64,000 nucleotides of DNA. Source: Rotaria sordida. Taxonomy: Eukaryota; Rotifera; Eurotatoria; Philodinida; Philodinidae. Each line of letters begins with the position of its first letter. The first letter of the stretch is position 1. Shown here in pieces: positions 25,520 to 37,647 of this stretch. The stretch lies in contig CAJNOL010000149.1 in the NCBI GenBank assembly GCA_905250125.1, positions 1-64,000 on the forward strand, written 5' to 3'. A program made the position numbers and the translations under genes. The notes beneath the pieces are model-generated. The model was not told where the DNA came from and did not search any database. It saw only the letters and a list, made by a program, of their open reading frames with translations.

Positions 25520-28261
25520 CATTTAGCACTTAGGTAAGTCATCAATGAGTTACAAGAAAAATTCAAATATATATGCTTGTATGAATAAAGGTAAATGTAG
25601 GACAGCAAAGAAAAAAAAACACAGCTATTCAGTACAAGCAATCAACATTAACTAGCAGAAAAAAAAGTTTTGATTAATTCGTTGAAGGCGGTTAGTAATA
25701 TATTATGAATATTGATAAACAAAACGGATTACTGTAACAACAATAATATAGCAAAGAAGAAAAAAAAAAGCGTTATATTGCCATATTTCAGTGGACATTT
25801 GACGTCTATTTTCTTATTCAATTACAGATATCTACATTGTTATTCTGTTTTTTCCCTTGCACAAGATGCAAACTATCAAACGAATATCATTAGGGAGAAA
25901 TTTATACTCATCGATCGATGAGTACCAATTATCCTTCAGAGTAAACCATGAGAATATATTAAACAATTTATATTTCAAGTTGATTCACATAATAGTTTAA
26001 TATTTTTATTATTTTCATAAAAAAAAATAACAACTACTATTTAATATTCGTCAGATGACAAACAAAAACCTTCTCAATCCACTCTATACCTAGAATCGAA
26101 AAGCAAAAAAACTGCTTTACTTACCAATAAATCAGTAGTAAAATGCTACCATATATATACATATAAATCAAATTTCCTCTTTTCTCCTTTTTTCTTTTAG
26201 AATAAAGAAAGAAAATCTGAAGTGCTTTATTTTCCGGCATTCTTTATAAAAACAATAAATTATAAATGAAATATAAACGATACTGTGTTCGTTTAGTTAG
26301 AAGATAATATTGATATTATGAATTGCTGATAAGTTTTTCTTCTATGTTGAATGCGCACCTAAATAAGGTTTACGCTGTCTAAATCAATTATTTGTCTCAA
26401 ACTCGCGACATTGAGAATATTATCAATAATAGAAAATATGCGAAAAAAAAGAGTAAATGAGAAGAAAAAATACTGATTTTACATTCAATTTGTTTTATTC
26501 TTTAAGTAAATAAATCAAAAAAGAAAGTTATAACAGTACTTAAAATAAATTCTCCATTGCTTGAGTTTTAAGAAAAAGAAAAAAAAAATGTTCATTTAAT
26601 GTGAATCACATGTAAAAGTCTCTGTTTTTATTTTCTCAGTAAATATCAATTGTTTCATATTGATTTATGATTTTCTTTGTTTTTGTTTTAATGTATATTT
26701 CAAACATTTTGTAACTATACTGAGAAAAAAAAAACATATTGTAAAGATACACGTGCTGCGAATCGTAAGAAGTCATTCTGGCCGTTGAGGACGGGTAAAT
26801 GTACTCAATATAATGTACAAGTCCGAAGAAAAAAAGCAAAGTCCCAAATAAGTAAATCGAATGACCGGATTAAATGAATGATTTGAGACTATAGAAAATA
26901 AAATACTTCTTAATGTGTTTTAGTTGTTTAGAAATTCTCGAATTTCCGTTTCATGTAATAAGAATAGTGCTCAATACGTAATTCATAAACATACTTGAAT
27001 TGAAGTATTTTAAAAATGTAGCAAAATAGACCATATACATCGAGTATCGAAGACAATAATATGCTGTCATAAAGTTTTATAGTCATGCTTTTTTTAAAGT
27101 TTACTAATTGTTATCAAAATTTAGAACACTTTGACACATACGAAGAGAAAAAGAAGGTGTTATAATAACATGTTTAAATACATTTTTTTTTAGTTACCTT
27201 TACTAATTAAAAGCATAATGAACGGAAATGGACCGACTGAGATGAGAGGGTGTGCACCCCCGTAGTCAAGAAAATGGTATACTTTTTCCTAACGGAACTG
27301 AAAATTTTTCGTGCATTCTTTTAGAAAAAAATCTTTACATCATTCTTTCTCTCTCTCTGTCAATGTTGACTGTTTCAAAACCAATCTTGATAATCAAACT
27401 TATTTGACTAGTCAAATATCCATTACCTGACTCATGTTGATTTAAAAAGTAGATTTTATAATCAATAAACTGTTATCGAATGTTTATTGAATCCTGATTG
27501 ATGTATTCCTTCGGGGAGTCAGTTAACATCCAACGATTTTTCTTATTGTAACTGGAAAAGAAGAGAAGTGGAATGTTAAAATCAAATTTTAGTTTACATG
27601 TCAGTTGAGATTGAAATAATATTTTGTAATTCTATAATAAAAAATATACTGAACGTGCAAAACAAAAAAAAAATTGTTTATTGTTTTCATTTTGAAGTTT
27701 AAGCGATAAAAGATATGTTGTTAGATTGTTATTCTATATATATATAACAATAATAAATTGACTAAATTTATTTTTGTTCAATAGAATATATCTTTCGACA
27801 GTATTTTGTTTTTTTTAATTTCTAAAACATAGAAACTTTGAATGATGGATGAGAGCTATTGAAAAAATGTTGTTATTTTTTTTTCAAGTATTTATTCAAA
27901 CAAGCAGTAGGTTAATATGAGCGATATTTAAATACAAGAATGCATTGTATCACATGTGTGTCTCTTATAATTATGATAGTCGACAAATTTACATTGTTCT
28001 TGACTTTGAAAAATATTTATCGTTTTTCGTTCGCTACAAAGTAGAGGTATACCTACGTCTTAATTCAATAAACGTTCTTTTTTTGCTTTTTCATTCAGAT
28101 GGAAATCAAACGACTTGCATTCTCCGTTTTTTTATATTCTGTTTCTTATTAAAATTGAACCAATGGAATTATATAGAAATAATGAAGTCGATAACAAGTT
28201 CTTTAATTTACATAAGGTGAGAAAATTTCAAAATTTAAGTGTAATTTTTCTTCTATGATAT

Positions 28262-28681
28262 TCATGGATGGTCAGATAGACCTCATCGAACCAAACAAGA
28301 GCATGAGAGTTTTATACTTTGAAAAAAACTTTTACAAACAAAAATCAAAAAAACAAAACATTGCCGTTAAAAGCAGGCTCAATTTTGAAAACCGATGTAT
28401 TAGTGATCTCTGATAATTTTAATAATATCTTACTTTTATTCTTCCTGAAAACTTAAATCTAAAAACACAGTTTAAACTGTGTTTTTAGATTCAAGTTTTC
28501 AAGAAGAATAAAAATAAAATATTATTAAAATTATCAGAGGTCACTAATACATCGGTTTTCAAATTTTAGGCGGTTTTTAATGGTAGTCTTTTTTCTTTTT
28601 TAATTTTTGTTCTTAAAAGTTTTTCTCAAGATATAAAATTCACATGACCTTGTTCAGCTCGATGAGTTCTCTCTAACCATG
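28262..28681. mobile_element. Near-perfect palindrome of about 420 bp
   Basis: The sequence reads nearly the same on both strands around a centre at 28473/28474 (ACAGTTTAAACTGT), with no spacer. The inner 100 bases of each arm are almost identical; the outer parts (to CATGG at the left and CCATG at the right) are more diverged. No coding sequence is seen. It is probably a fold-back or MITE-type element. Confidence 0.7.
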
Positions 28682-31110
28682 TATAAATACTATAGAGAAA
28701 AATAGCGCTTAAACTTTGGGTTTCTTGCACTTTACTAGTGACGACAAGAATGGGAGTGAATTCGATTATAATGAATTAACAGATAATTTAGATGAAATTG
28801 AAGTTTCTTATATTTAAATGAAGAGAATTTTTTTAATTTTGATTATTATAATATTTTTATGTAGCCATTTTCAATCAAATAAAATAAAATGATTGAAGAA
28901 TCACTTTTTCAATAAAAAAGAAAATTCTGTCTTCAAAGAGTTAATGTAAGTTTATTTTGTCAACTTTTGTCGAAATCAATTAGTTCGCACATTCCAAACT
29001 CAACTGAATTCTTACTACAACTGTGACATACGTCACTATTTTGCAAACAACAGATATCAGAATTAGTGCTTACATATATGAATAATAACATGAATTTGTT
29101 CGTTTGTCTTAGAAGCAAACTCTTTCAACTATTATTCATTATGTGAATTCAATAAATTTATCAAACTAAACATGAACGATAAACAATGTTTGTTATTATT
29201 TGAAAAATATCATGTTTCATGAAATAAAACATGATATTTGAAGACTATCATGTTCTATGAAATAAATGTGTTTCCAAGGGATATAAAAATAAATCAAAGA
29301 AAAACATTTGTATTAAAGTGGTAAAAATAGACATTAAAATTTATATATTTCAATTTCATTGATTAAAATGAACACTTTCATGAATTAAATTTTATGATTT
29401 TGACTTAAAAATGATGTTGATTACATTTGCTTGATTATAATGTTTGTTGTCATTGATGAATTTGAGAATATATCAGTTTTAATGTTCGTTTCATCATTTG
29501 AAATATCCTTTTGTTGAGTGTCTTTTGATAGAAAAATAATAAAAATTATGATTTTGCTTTTGTTTGAACTTCATGAGTTTTATTTCTCAATAACACTCAT
29601 CTTTTATAAATAGATTTTTATGAATTGAATTTTTTTTGTAATTATGAAAAAAAAAACAATTATTCAATTAAAATCTATTAATTTATATCATAAATTCATA
29701 AAAAAAATCAATCTTTACAAGACTTGAAACAGCAAACTAATTCTTTATTCAAAGTATTTCATCAAAACTTAAAACATAATAGATAGAAATACCAGACAAA
29801 TCTATTTGTCTACTCTACTTAAATCAATAAACAAATTATATTCCTTGTGCTCAACAGTTATTATTTTCTTATTACAATCTCTATGGTTGTCTGTATTAAC
29901 TATAATATACATCACATGTCAAAATATAATTATTTTATTTTTATAGAGTGCCTATAAACAATTCTAGTATTACCAATTGGCCATTATTTATAGAAACCTA
30001 AGTTTATAGGATGAATTCATGTTAAGCTTATCCGTCCTATCACAATGGATTTTATAGCTCTTTAATAGTGCTTTTGTGTCTTTTTAATCAATATTTAGAG
30101 TATTTCGACGATAAAAAGTTCAATTTGAGTTAAAATTAATAGGAGATTCGGAATCAGCATAAAAAAGTGAATTGGTCTATGTGCGACTTAAAGCATTTCT
30201 GGAAGTGCGTTTTTTTTTTCGTCAAAAAAATTCATCTGTGGTTCCTCACAGAAACCGGACGAAAAATGAACTCAATAAGAAGCCTTGATTTTATTTTCTA
30301 GATATCTGCCATTTTCCCATCTAATAACTTTTAACAACTTTCGCAGTTTTTCGATAATGTTTAAATGGTAGTTTGATGCAATTCATTTTTAATTGACACG
30401 ATATTTTTAGCTTTGGAAAATATATAATTTTGTAGCTTTTTAAAAGAGCTATCAAATGAGCAATATCAGAGTTTTTGGTCATTTCAATTTTTAGAGTAAA
30501 ATATTTATTGAAAGATAAGAATTGTTGATAAATACAATAAATATACTGATAGTGTCTACCACTACATTGTATCGATATCTTGTGAAATCAAACAATCAGT
30601 TAGTAATTTATATATGGAATTGAAACATCATATAAAAACTATGAAATTTATAATTTCAGTAGCATTTTGTCTGACCTACTTATTCTCAAATAGAATCCAT
30701 TGTGACAGAACGGACTATTAGGATAATAATAAAAACCTCATGAAACTAATTAATACCAAAATGTTATTCTCAACATGCTCTTTCCGTTGATATATAATTC
30801 AATGAAGTGGGTCAAAAAAAAATACGAGTAGGCCGATTTGATCTCTCTTATGTGCCCCCGTACTTTGAATAAGTAAAGTTCAAGTTCATATTAGAATACT
30901 TAATCCATTTAAATAGAAATCATTTTGTTTTACGTCAAAAAGAAACGTGATGGTTTTTTTTTGAAATTAGTCATATTAGTTGTCATAATGTCAAGAGCAT
31001 TATTCGTTTTTTTTTCTCTCTATAACGAATTCAAACAATATCTCAGGTTTTATTTTGACATTTACTTTTAATACTCTTCTTTGACCATTTTAACATTCAT
31101 TAATCGATAA

Positions 31111-32217
31111 ATGATGTTTAGTAAGATTCTTTATTTATTCATCATTGTTTTCTTCAATCAATACATTGATTTAATTAATTGTAAATGTCCACCGAATTTT
31201 GTAATTAAACCATGTTTATGTAAATCTGCTATACCATCTCATACTGGTCTATTATTTGATGATACTAATCCTGAAACAATTACTGTACAAAAAAAATCTA
31301 TTGTATGTGAACATATACAGAATTCATCATTTAATATACAATTAATATTTTTAAAACTTAGTTTATTTAATAATATAATATCTAATGAAGATGAAAATGT
31401 AATGCATTTTGATAGTTTTCTTTTATATAATACAACAATAAAATATTTACCTGAAAATGTTTTTATTAATATAACATTTAAAAGTTTAATGTTTCAAGAT
31501 AATTTTCAATTAACAACAATTGATAAAAATGCATTTTCTTATTTTAAAAATTATGTTGAAGTATTTGAAACATTAAATACAAATTTATCTGATAGTGATA
31601 CTATATTTTCCATAATACAACAATTTCAATATTTACGTCGTCTTAGTATGCATAATGATCGTTTAAAATTTATACCAAATTATGCATTTAATCATACTTA
31701 TTTAACTCATATATGGTTTGGTCTTGAATATTCAAATAAAAGTCAACCAATTGAAAAAATTGGTGATTATGCTTTTTATAATTTACCAAAATTACAATTT
31801 TTACGTATATTTTCACCTAATTTAACAAAAATAAATAAATATTCATTAGCTCAACGAAATCGTTTCATATTAAATAATGGTATATCAAATATGTTAGAAA
31901 TATATCTTGGTGGTGAAATGCTAAATTCAACTAGTTTTGAATTAACATCATTAAGTCGTTTTCGAAATCGTTTTGTATTTATACGTTTTTATCATACAAA
32001 TATAACATATTTCGATGAAAATATTTTTCAACCTTTTCTTGAATCAAATCCATCATCATTAATTGATATTAATCCAACAAATGTTTTATTCAAATGTCAT
32101 TGTCGTTCAGCATGGATTCAATATGATTATTTTAAAAATATTGATCAAATAGATAATAGAGTCTATGGTTATCGATGTTGGGAATATGATTTTACAAAAA
32201 ATTGCACAATAAAATAA
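31111..32217 (+). CDS. Secreted leucine-rich-repeat protein
   Basis: A single-exon frame of 368 aa. Residues about 1-24 form a signal peptide (hydrophobic LYLFIIVFFNQYIDLINC). A cysteine-rich N-terminal cap follows (CPPNF...CLC). Degenerate leucine-rich repeats run through about 75-310, with units such as LPENVFINITFKSL, IDKNAFSYF, FIPNYAFNHTYLTHIWF and IGDYAFYNLPKLQFL. The C-terminal cap has CHCRSAWIQYDYF...YRCWEYDFTKNC, like an LRRCT module. No membrane segment is seen, so it is probably secreted. Many potential N-glycosylation sites (N-x-S/T) fit an extracellular protein. Its ligand is unknown. A long inverted repeat begins about 35 bases after the stop. Confidence 0.8.
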   Translation: MMFSKILYLFIIVFFNQYIDLINCKCPPNFVIKPCLCKSAIPSHTGLLFDDTNPETITVQKKSIVCEHIQNSSFNIQLIFLKLSLFNNIISNEDENVMHFDSFLLYNTTIKYLPENVFINITFKSLMFQDNFQLTTIDKNAFSYFKNYVEVFETLNTNLSDSDTIFSIIQQFQYLRRLSMHNDRLKFIPNYAFNHTYLTHIWFGLEYSNKSQPIEKIGDYAFYNLPKLQFLRIFSPNLTKINKYSLAQRNRFILNNGISNMLEIYLGGEMLNSTSFELTSLSRFRNRFVFIRFYHTNITYFDENIFQPFLESNPSSLIDINPTNVLFKCHCRSAWIQYDYFKNIDQIDNRVYGYRCWEYDFTKNCTIK

Positions 32218-32251
32218 ATAATTTTTCTTTTTATTGTCTATCGAGCATTAC

Positions 32252-33689
32252 ATGTAAGGTACGATCAACATTGCTCAATCGGCTAATATTTTTATAATAG
32301 GTTAATACATTTAAGTTAGAAATAAACTTGAACAGATGAGTCATACTGACATTATAGATATGACAGATATAATTATTCGACTCCATTGGGAGCATTATGC
32401 AGTGTAATACTTTCTTTAGTGAATTTTTATTTTCTAAAGAATAATAAGAAGTATTATAGAGAGTTGTTTACCATAGATATTATATGCTGTCTTCAAAGAG
32501 TATGATCAGTTATACAAGGTAAGTTGGTTGAATGAACCATCTTGAGAGAAGTCTCCATTGAAAGAACACATCAAAATGCATCGAATGATACTTTTAAAAG
32601 TTTGGAGGATTGGATTTTGGTGCACAAAATGCTTTGAACAAGATCAAAAAGCGTCAATGAGTCATACGATTCGAACTATGAAGTTCGATTATTTTATTCT
32701 CAAATGTTTGATTTATGTGATTTAGATAAAAGTCTATACCGAAAAATCTTTCAATTGAAAAGTTCAACGCGTTTAAATATCCGTGTGAAAAATAATGAAA
32801 GATTTATTTTGTTGAATCTTTCTAAAATTTATTCAATTCGCATAATTTATTTTACTGGAAATTTTTTTGTAGATGACAAATTACTTTTTAATGAAAACTG
32901 TATGGTTCATGTAATTTCTAATGAACAATGACAACCATCAAAAAGATTCTTACTTCTAATTGATTTCTATCAAGATATCAACTTTTTATCAATGAAATTT
33001 TTGACATTGCTATAGTCTCATTTAGAAACATAAAAAATCTCAATCAGAATAGTTTATAGTGGAAATTTCTATTCCTTTGGTTATTCCTTTAATGAAATAT
33101 GAATATGTGAAAAATGAAGTGAATTGAATATTTTCCACACACACATGTTTAAAGGAGTTGAAGTTTTTTAATTAAAAGATTTTTCGGCATGAATTTTCAT
33201 CTAAATCACGTAAATCAAACATTTGAGAATAAAATGATCGAACGTCACAGTTCGAATTGTATGACTCATTGACGCTTTTTCATCTCGTTCAAAACGTTTT
33301 GTGTACCGAAATTCAATCGTACAAACTCTTGAAAATGCCATTCGATGCATTCTGATGTGTTCTTTCAAATGAGACTATTCTCAAGATGACTCATTCAACC
33401 AATTTGCTTTATCTAAGTTGTCATACTCTTTGGAGATAGCTCAGGATTCATAGCATCTATAGTAAACAACTCTCTACTATAACTCTTGTTGTTCTGTAGA
33501 AAATAAAAATTTACTGAAGAAAGTATTACACTGCATAATATTCCCAATGGAGCTGAATAATTATATTTGCCATATCTATAACGCCAGAATTAGTCATCTT
33601 TTCCAGTTGATTCGTAATATAAATGTATTTACTTACTGTAAAAATATCAGTCGAATCGATAATACTGATTGAGCAAGGTTCTGCTAAAA
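32252..33689. mobile_element. Fold-back element of about 1.4 kb downstream of the LRR gene
   Basis: The arms (about 32252-32800 and 33150-33689) align in inverted orientation. Blocks include TTGCTCAATC near each outer end, CATTGGGA / TCCCAATG, TGAGTCATACGATTCGAA / TTCGAATTGTATGACTCA and TCTCAAATGTTTGATTTA / TAAATCAAACATTTGAGA. Arm identity is about 75-85% by eye, clearly older than 14905-16334. The spacer has no recognisable gene; the frame at 32704-32931 is partly in the left arm and is rejected. Exact ends are uncertain. Confidence 0.65.
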
Positions 33690-34122
33690 CTTGTCATGGC
33701 TGACGCGTGATACATCGCCTATATAACAGAATGTTCTATATATTTTCTTCTGTTCTTAATGATCGATTTTTTTTCTCTACTCTTCGATATATACTAAACA
33801 TCTGCATTATGAAGATAGTACCACTACCACTATGCGTACATACACACCGCTTTTTCTCTACATTTTTTTTGTATATATTGCGCGCACCATTTTCTCCCTC
33901 TCTGTTCTGACTTTTGTTATATGTACTGTACTGATAGAACTAGAAAAGAAGCGTACCAGTCTGCATTTTATTGCCCTTTTGTTCTTCTTATAATGTCATT
34001 GATATACAAGGTGAATATAGATATTTTTATCAATAAATCATGATCAAAGAAAAAGAATTGTAAAATCAACTATTTACATAAACATATATGTATTTTTAGT
34101 ATTAGAAAAAAAAAACTGCGGC
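33690..34122. promoter_or_regulatory. Upstream region of the RASL12-like gene
   Basis: Likely promoter and 5' UTR. A TTTTTAG acceptor-like site about 23 bases before the ATG suggests a spliced leader exon or a 5' UTR intron. No defined promoter motif can be called with confidence. Confidence 0.3.
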
Positions 34123-35301
34123 ATGAGTAAATATAAATCAATAAATAGTTCGATTAAAACTCATCAATCAACAGCTAGTCTACCAAAAGAAGAAGTTAAT
34201 GTTGTTTTACTTGGAAAACAAAATGTTGGTAAATCAGCATTAGTTGTTAAATATTTAACAAAACGTTTCATTTGTGAATATGATCCTTTTCTTGGTTAGT
34301 CTTTTTTTTAATAATAAACCAAAGCGAAATGAATTTTTTTTATTATTATAGAAGATACTTATTGGAAACCAGATATTGTTGATCAACAAGAAGTTTTAGT
34401 CAAGGTCATGGATACCTATGGAAAAGTAAAAAAAAAAACATAAAAAAATTTGAATTCTTTTTATTTTTCTTTGTTGCTTTTGAATTTAAGGATGAGAAAC
34501 GTTTACCATATTATTTAAAATGGGCAGATGCAGTATTAATAACTTATAGTATAACTCAGCAAGATAGTTTTGAGATAGCACTTGCTTATTTAGATGCTAT
34601 AACAAGTTATTCAAAAAGTTTAACTGTATCAACAAATGAACTTGTTCTTATGTTACTCGGTAATAAACTTGATTTAGAACGTCTAAGGTAAATAATTATT
34701 CATAATCATATTGATAACAAAAAAAAAAAAAAAAATAAAGAAAAAGTAAATCTTATTATTTAGAGTAATTCCAAAATGTGAAGGTGAAGCTATAGCTGCT
34801 AAATTTAGTTGTGCTTTTTGTGAAACAACAGCAGCTGATGATTATGAATATGTTCAACATTTATTTCATCGTACTGTACGTGAAGTACGAAAAGAACGTG
34901 AACGTGTTGTTGCATCAAATTCAATTGATGAAGAATCATCATCAACAACAACAATAATACCAATGAATTCAATTGTTAATTTTCATTGTCCATCATCATC
35001 ATCATCATCAAATTCATCAATTCATTTTACATTATCAAATGAAACAGATAAATTATCATCATTATCAAATATTCCTTTACCACCACCGATACCAGTCAAT
35101 TTGATACAAAAATCAACAAAATTAATTAAACCAAATTCACAAATATCAATGAAATCATCATCAACAACAAATTTATTACTTTCACCACCAATTAAAGCAG
35201 GCTCACCAACAACAACAACAAACAATATATCTGCATCTACAACACCAAATACTAAACGCTCATCCTCAAAAACGTCTGTATTTTATAAAATTTTCAAATA
35301 A
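34123..35301 (+). CDS. RASL12-like: Ras-like small GTPase of the RASL12 type
   Basis: The four-exon model is 34123-34294, 34352-34425, 34491-34687 and 34764-35301, giving 326 aa. The core matches RASL12 closely: [19 protein letters not shown] (P-loop GKQNVGKS, 31-38), [24 protein letters not shown], a GNKLDLER guanine-binding motif, and [18 protein letters not shown]. The Ras Thr35 position is Phe and the Gln61 position is Lys (DTYGKDE), so normal GTP hydrolysis is doubtful; departures at these sites are also known in RASL12 of other animals. The last about 130 residues are a Ser/Thr/Pro-rich low-complexity tail unlike vertebrate RASL12, ending VFYKIFK with no CaaX box, so no prenyl anchor is predicted. 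The gene ends 49 bp from the convergent gene at 35351. Confidence 0.88.
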
Positions 35302-35350
35302 AAAATTCTTTTTTTTTTTACATATAATAATCAAACATGAAAAATCTTGA

Positions 35351-36514
35351 TTAAACAAATGTAGCAAGTAATTGTCCTTGATATTTAACTCCACTATCAC
35401 TAACATAACAATAATTAAGCATATCACCACTTAATTGTAGTTCATAGGGTGTTTTTAATGTTGATAATTTAATTGTATCATCAACAATTGAATTTGTTGG
35501 TGTAAGAACGGTTGATGTTGGTATTATTAATTGCTCATTTGATGTTAGTTTTGTTGGTGTTTGTTGTGTTGGTGATGATGGTGGTGGTGGTAGTACTTTT
35601 AATGATGGTGATTGGTTTAAACTTAAACGATAATTTGTTTGTATTGATGATGATGATGGACGCCGAATTTGTTGATGAGATGATAATGGTCGTGATCGTC
35701 GTTTTGATGTTAAAGACATTGTTGGCATTGACAACAGTTCTGCTGTTGATATATTAAGAGATGCATGTGATATTGAATGAAATGTTTGCGAAATTGGTCT
35801 AGTTGTATTAAATTTTATTGTTGATTCAATAGTATCTGTATTTCCTGCTTCTTGTTGTTTGCGACGTATACGAGCTAATGATTGTCGTCGAAGATAGGCA
35901 AGAAAATGACCATATTGTGGATGTGGACGTGGTAAAAGTGGAGATGCTAATAAATGTGGTTGTTGATGAAGTGGTAATGTATTTAAACTATTATTAGATA
36001 TTCGAGCTGAAACAGCTCGACGAGGTGTTACAGGTGTCCTAAGAGCATATAAGAACCGTTCACCTTGTTGTTGTTGTTGATGGTAATAACTTAAACGATA
36101 TGGTGTTCTTGGAGATGGAATTGCTGTTGGATAACTAAGAGATGATTTTGGTATATTTGAAATTATTGGACGATGTGATGACATTACGCGTGGTTTAGTT
36201 TGTGACATATCAGATAGTGGACTTTTAAAATGAAATTCCGTAGGTATCGTATTTGATGTTGTCGTTTGTTTTATTGATTTTTTATATGCTGCCATGCGAA
36301 TGAATTTTTCTTTGAAATCAGAGAAGGGCGCGAAAGAAGTGATTGGTAACACAGTACTGTATTGCATCTGATGATTTCGTTGACGATTATTGAATAAATT
36401 AGCAGAGGTTGCTATTATTGGGCTTCTTCTTCTTCTTCTTTGCATCATAGTTGTCTCTGTTGTGACTTGCAATGGTGCATTGGTAATTGAAAATCGTATA
36501 CCTATTTCTGTCAT
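35351..36514 (-). CDS. Unknown basic Ser/Thr/Pro-rich protein
   Basis: A single open frame of 387 aa; the family is not recognised. It is rich in Ser, Thr, Pro and Arg and has several SPRTPYRLSY, RTPVTPRR and SKRRSRPLSS type basic-proline stretches that look like cytoskeletal or phosphorylated disordered segments. A five-Gln run and a Pro run (VLPPPPSSP) are present. The C-terminal about 35 residues (ELQLSGDMLNYCYVSDSGVKYQGQLLATFV) look more ordered. There is no signal peptide or membrane segment. A TTTTAATAG acceptor lies one base before the ATG, suggesting a 5' UTR intron. Codon use matches neighbours. The convergent RASL12-like stop lies 49 bp away, so the two 3' UTRs probably overlap. Confidence 0.7.
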   Translation of the reverse strand: MTEIGIRFSITNAPLQVTTETTMMQRRRRRSPIIATSANLFNNRQRNHQMQYSTVLPITSFAPFSDFKEKFIRMAAYKKSIKQTTTSNTIPTEFHFKSPLSDMSQTKPRVMSSHRPIISNIPKSSLSYPTAIPSPRTPYRLSYYHQQQQQGERFLYALRTPVTPRRAVSARISNNSLNTLPLHQQPHLLASPLLPRPHPQYGHFLAYLRRQSLARIRRKQQEAGNTDTIESTIKFNTTRPISQTFHSISHASLNISTAELLSMPTMSLTSKRRSRPLSSHQQIRRPSSSSIQTNYRLSLNQSPSLKVLPPPPSSPTQQTPTKLTSNEQLIIPTSTVLTPTNSIVDDTIKLSTLKTPYELQLSGDMLNYCYVSDSGVKYQGQLLATFV

Positions 36515-37647
36515 TCTATTAAAAATGAAGATGATCGAAGCTTTAGTAAAAAAATGAGAAAAAAGAAATCAAGTAGATGCCAAACATATTCAACAATAAT
36601 TAGTATATGTCGCTTTTTTTTTGTCGTTGGTTTCATAAAAATATTTTTTTTGCGTTCTTTAATAAATGAGGTTGAAAAAAGAAATCGAAGAAGTTGTTAA
36701 TAAACTTTTAAATTCTTTCATACAAAAAAGAAAAAGAAAGAATGGGAAAAAAAAATGAAATAATATTTGTATTTATTGACATAATCAAAGTATGTTATTC
36801 TATATGAACAATGTACGTAAAGAATCTTTAATATACAAAGTCCATTACTGAATATCTAAGTAAATATACATGAATATATGAAGATTTTATTTATCCACTT
36901 AATCGATTGCTTTTTCTGACTTACTCTAAAGTTAAGTCGAATAAAAGAATGACATATTTTTTTTCGATCACTTTAAAACAACTATTCGAAAATAAACTGT
37001 CAAGAAGAAAATAATATCAATAAAAATAACATGAATTTATTATATTTTAAAATTCTTGACATTTTTAGAAAAAATATACAATAGTTATGTTTCATAGTTG
37101 AATGAATTGTTTTTTTTTGAATTAGTTAATTGATTAATATACATTTTCAAAATTAACTAAAAAAAGTTGTAGATGTTTTTATTTTTTCAACGAGTCCTAA
37201 AAGATAAGTATTTATTTCATTCTCAAGTTAAAATGATATAATCGAAAAAAAGTATTATGATGTGAAACTAATAAACAATAAAGAGTTAATTATATGAAAT
37301 GGTAAAATATATGGTCATTATTCAGGTTTCAAGTTTTTAATAACAACAAGAAATCAAACAAATTCTGAAATACAGAATTTAGTAGATTCCAGTTGGAATC
37401 TAGATAATCGGGACTCATAAATTCTATTACTTTTAGTTGTTTATATTCATAATAGATCTTTTTCAAAATACATTCAGAAGTATTTTTAATTCATATGCTA
37501 ATAATCCTGTAGATGTCGTTTGTTAACATACATATCTGACGTAATCTTATTAAAAATTGATTGGTTCATACTTTAAATGTTTTTTTGTCATTCATTTATT
37601 TATCATATTGAAAAGATCAGAGAGTATTATCTTTTACGCATTTGAAC
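36515..37647. promoter_or_regulatory. Shared upstream region between divergent genes
   Basis: This lies between the start of the unknown gene (minus strand) and that of selenoprotein T (plus strand), so both promoters should be here. It is A/T-rich with poly-T runs. No repeat or RNA gene is recognised. Confidence 0.4.

Larger units (their letters stand above)
24203..31110. other. Gene desert of 6.9 kb
   Basis: No convincing coding sequence is seen. The frames at 25712-25921, 26636-26839 and 27945-28220 are isolated and low-complexity. It contains (TA)n tracts near 25012-25036 and 25488-25512, a near-perfect palindrome at about 28262-28681, and short hairpin-forming runs near 29190-29260. A CCCCCGTA-containing block near 27235-27285 resembles one near 30833-30875. 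Confidence 0.55.

Noticed and set aside
32704-32931. 75-aa open frame in the spacer and arm of the 32252-33689 element
   Set aside because: Isolated, no domain, and partly formed by the inverted-repeat arm.
35512-35757. 81-aa plus-strand frame rich in Val, Leu and Met
   Set aside because: Antisense shadow of the Ser/Thr-rich 387-aa gene.
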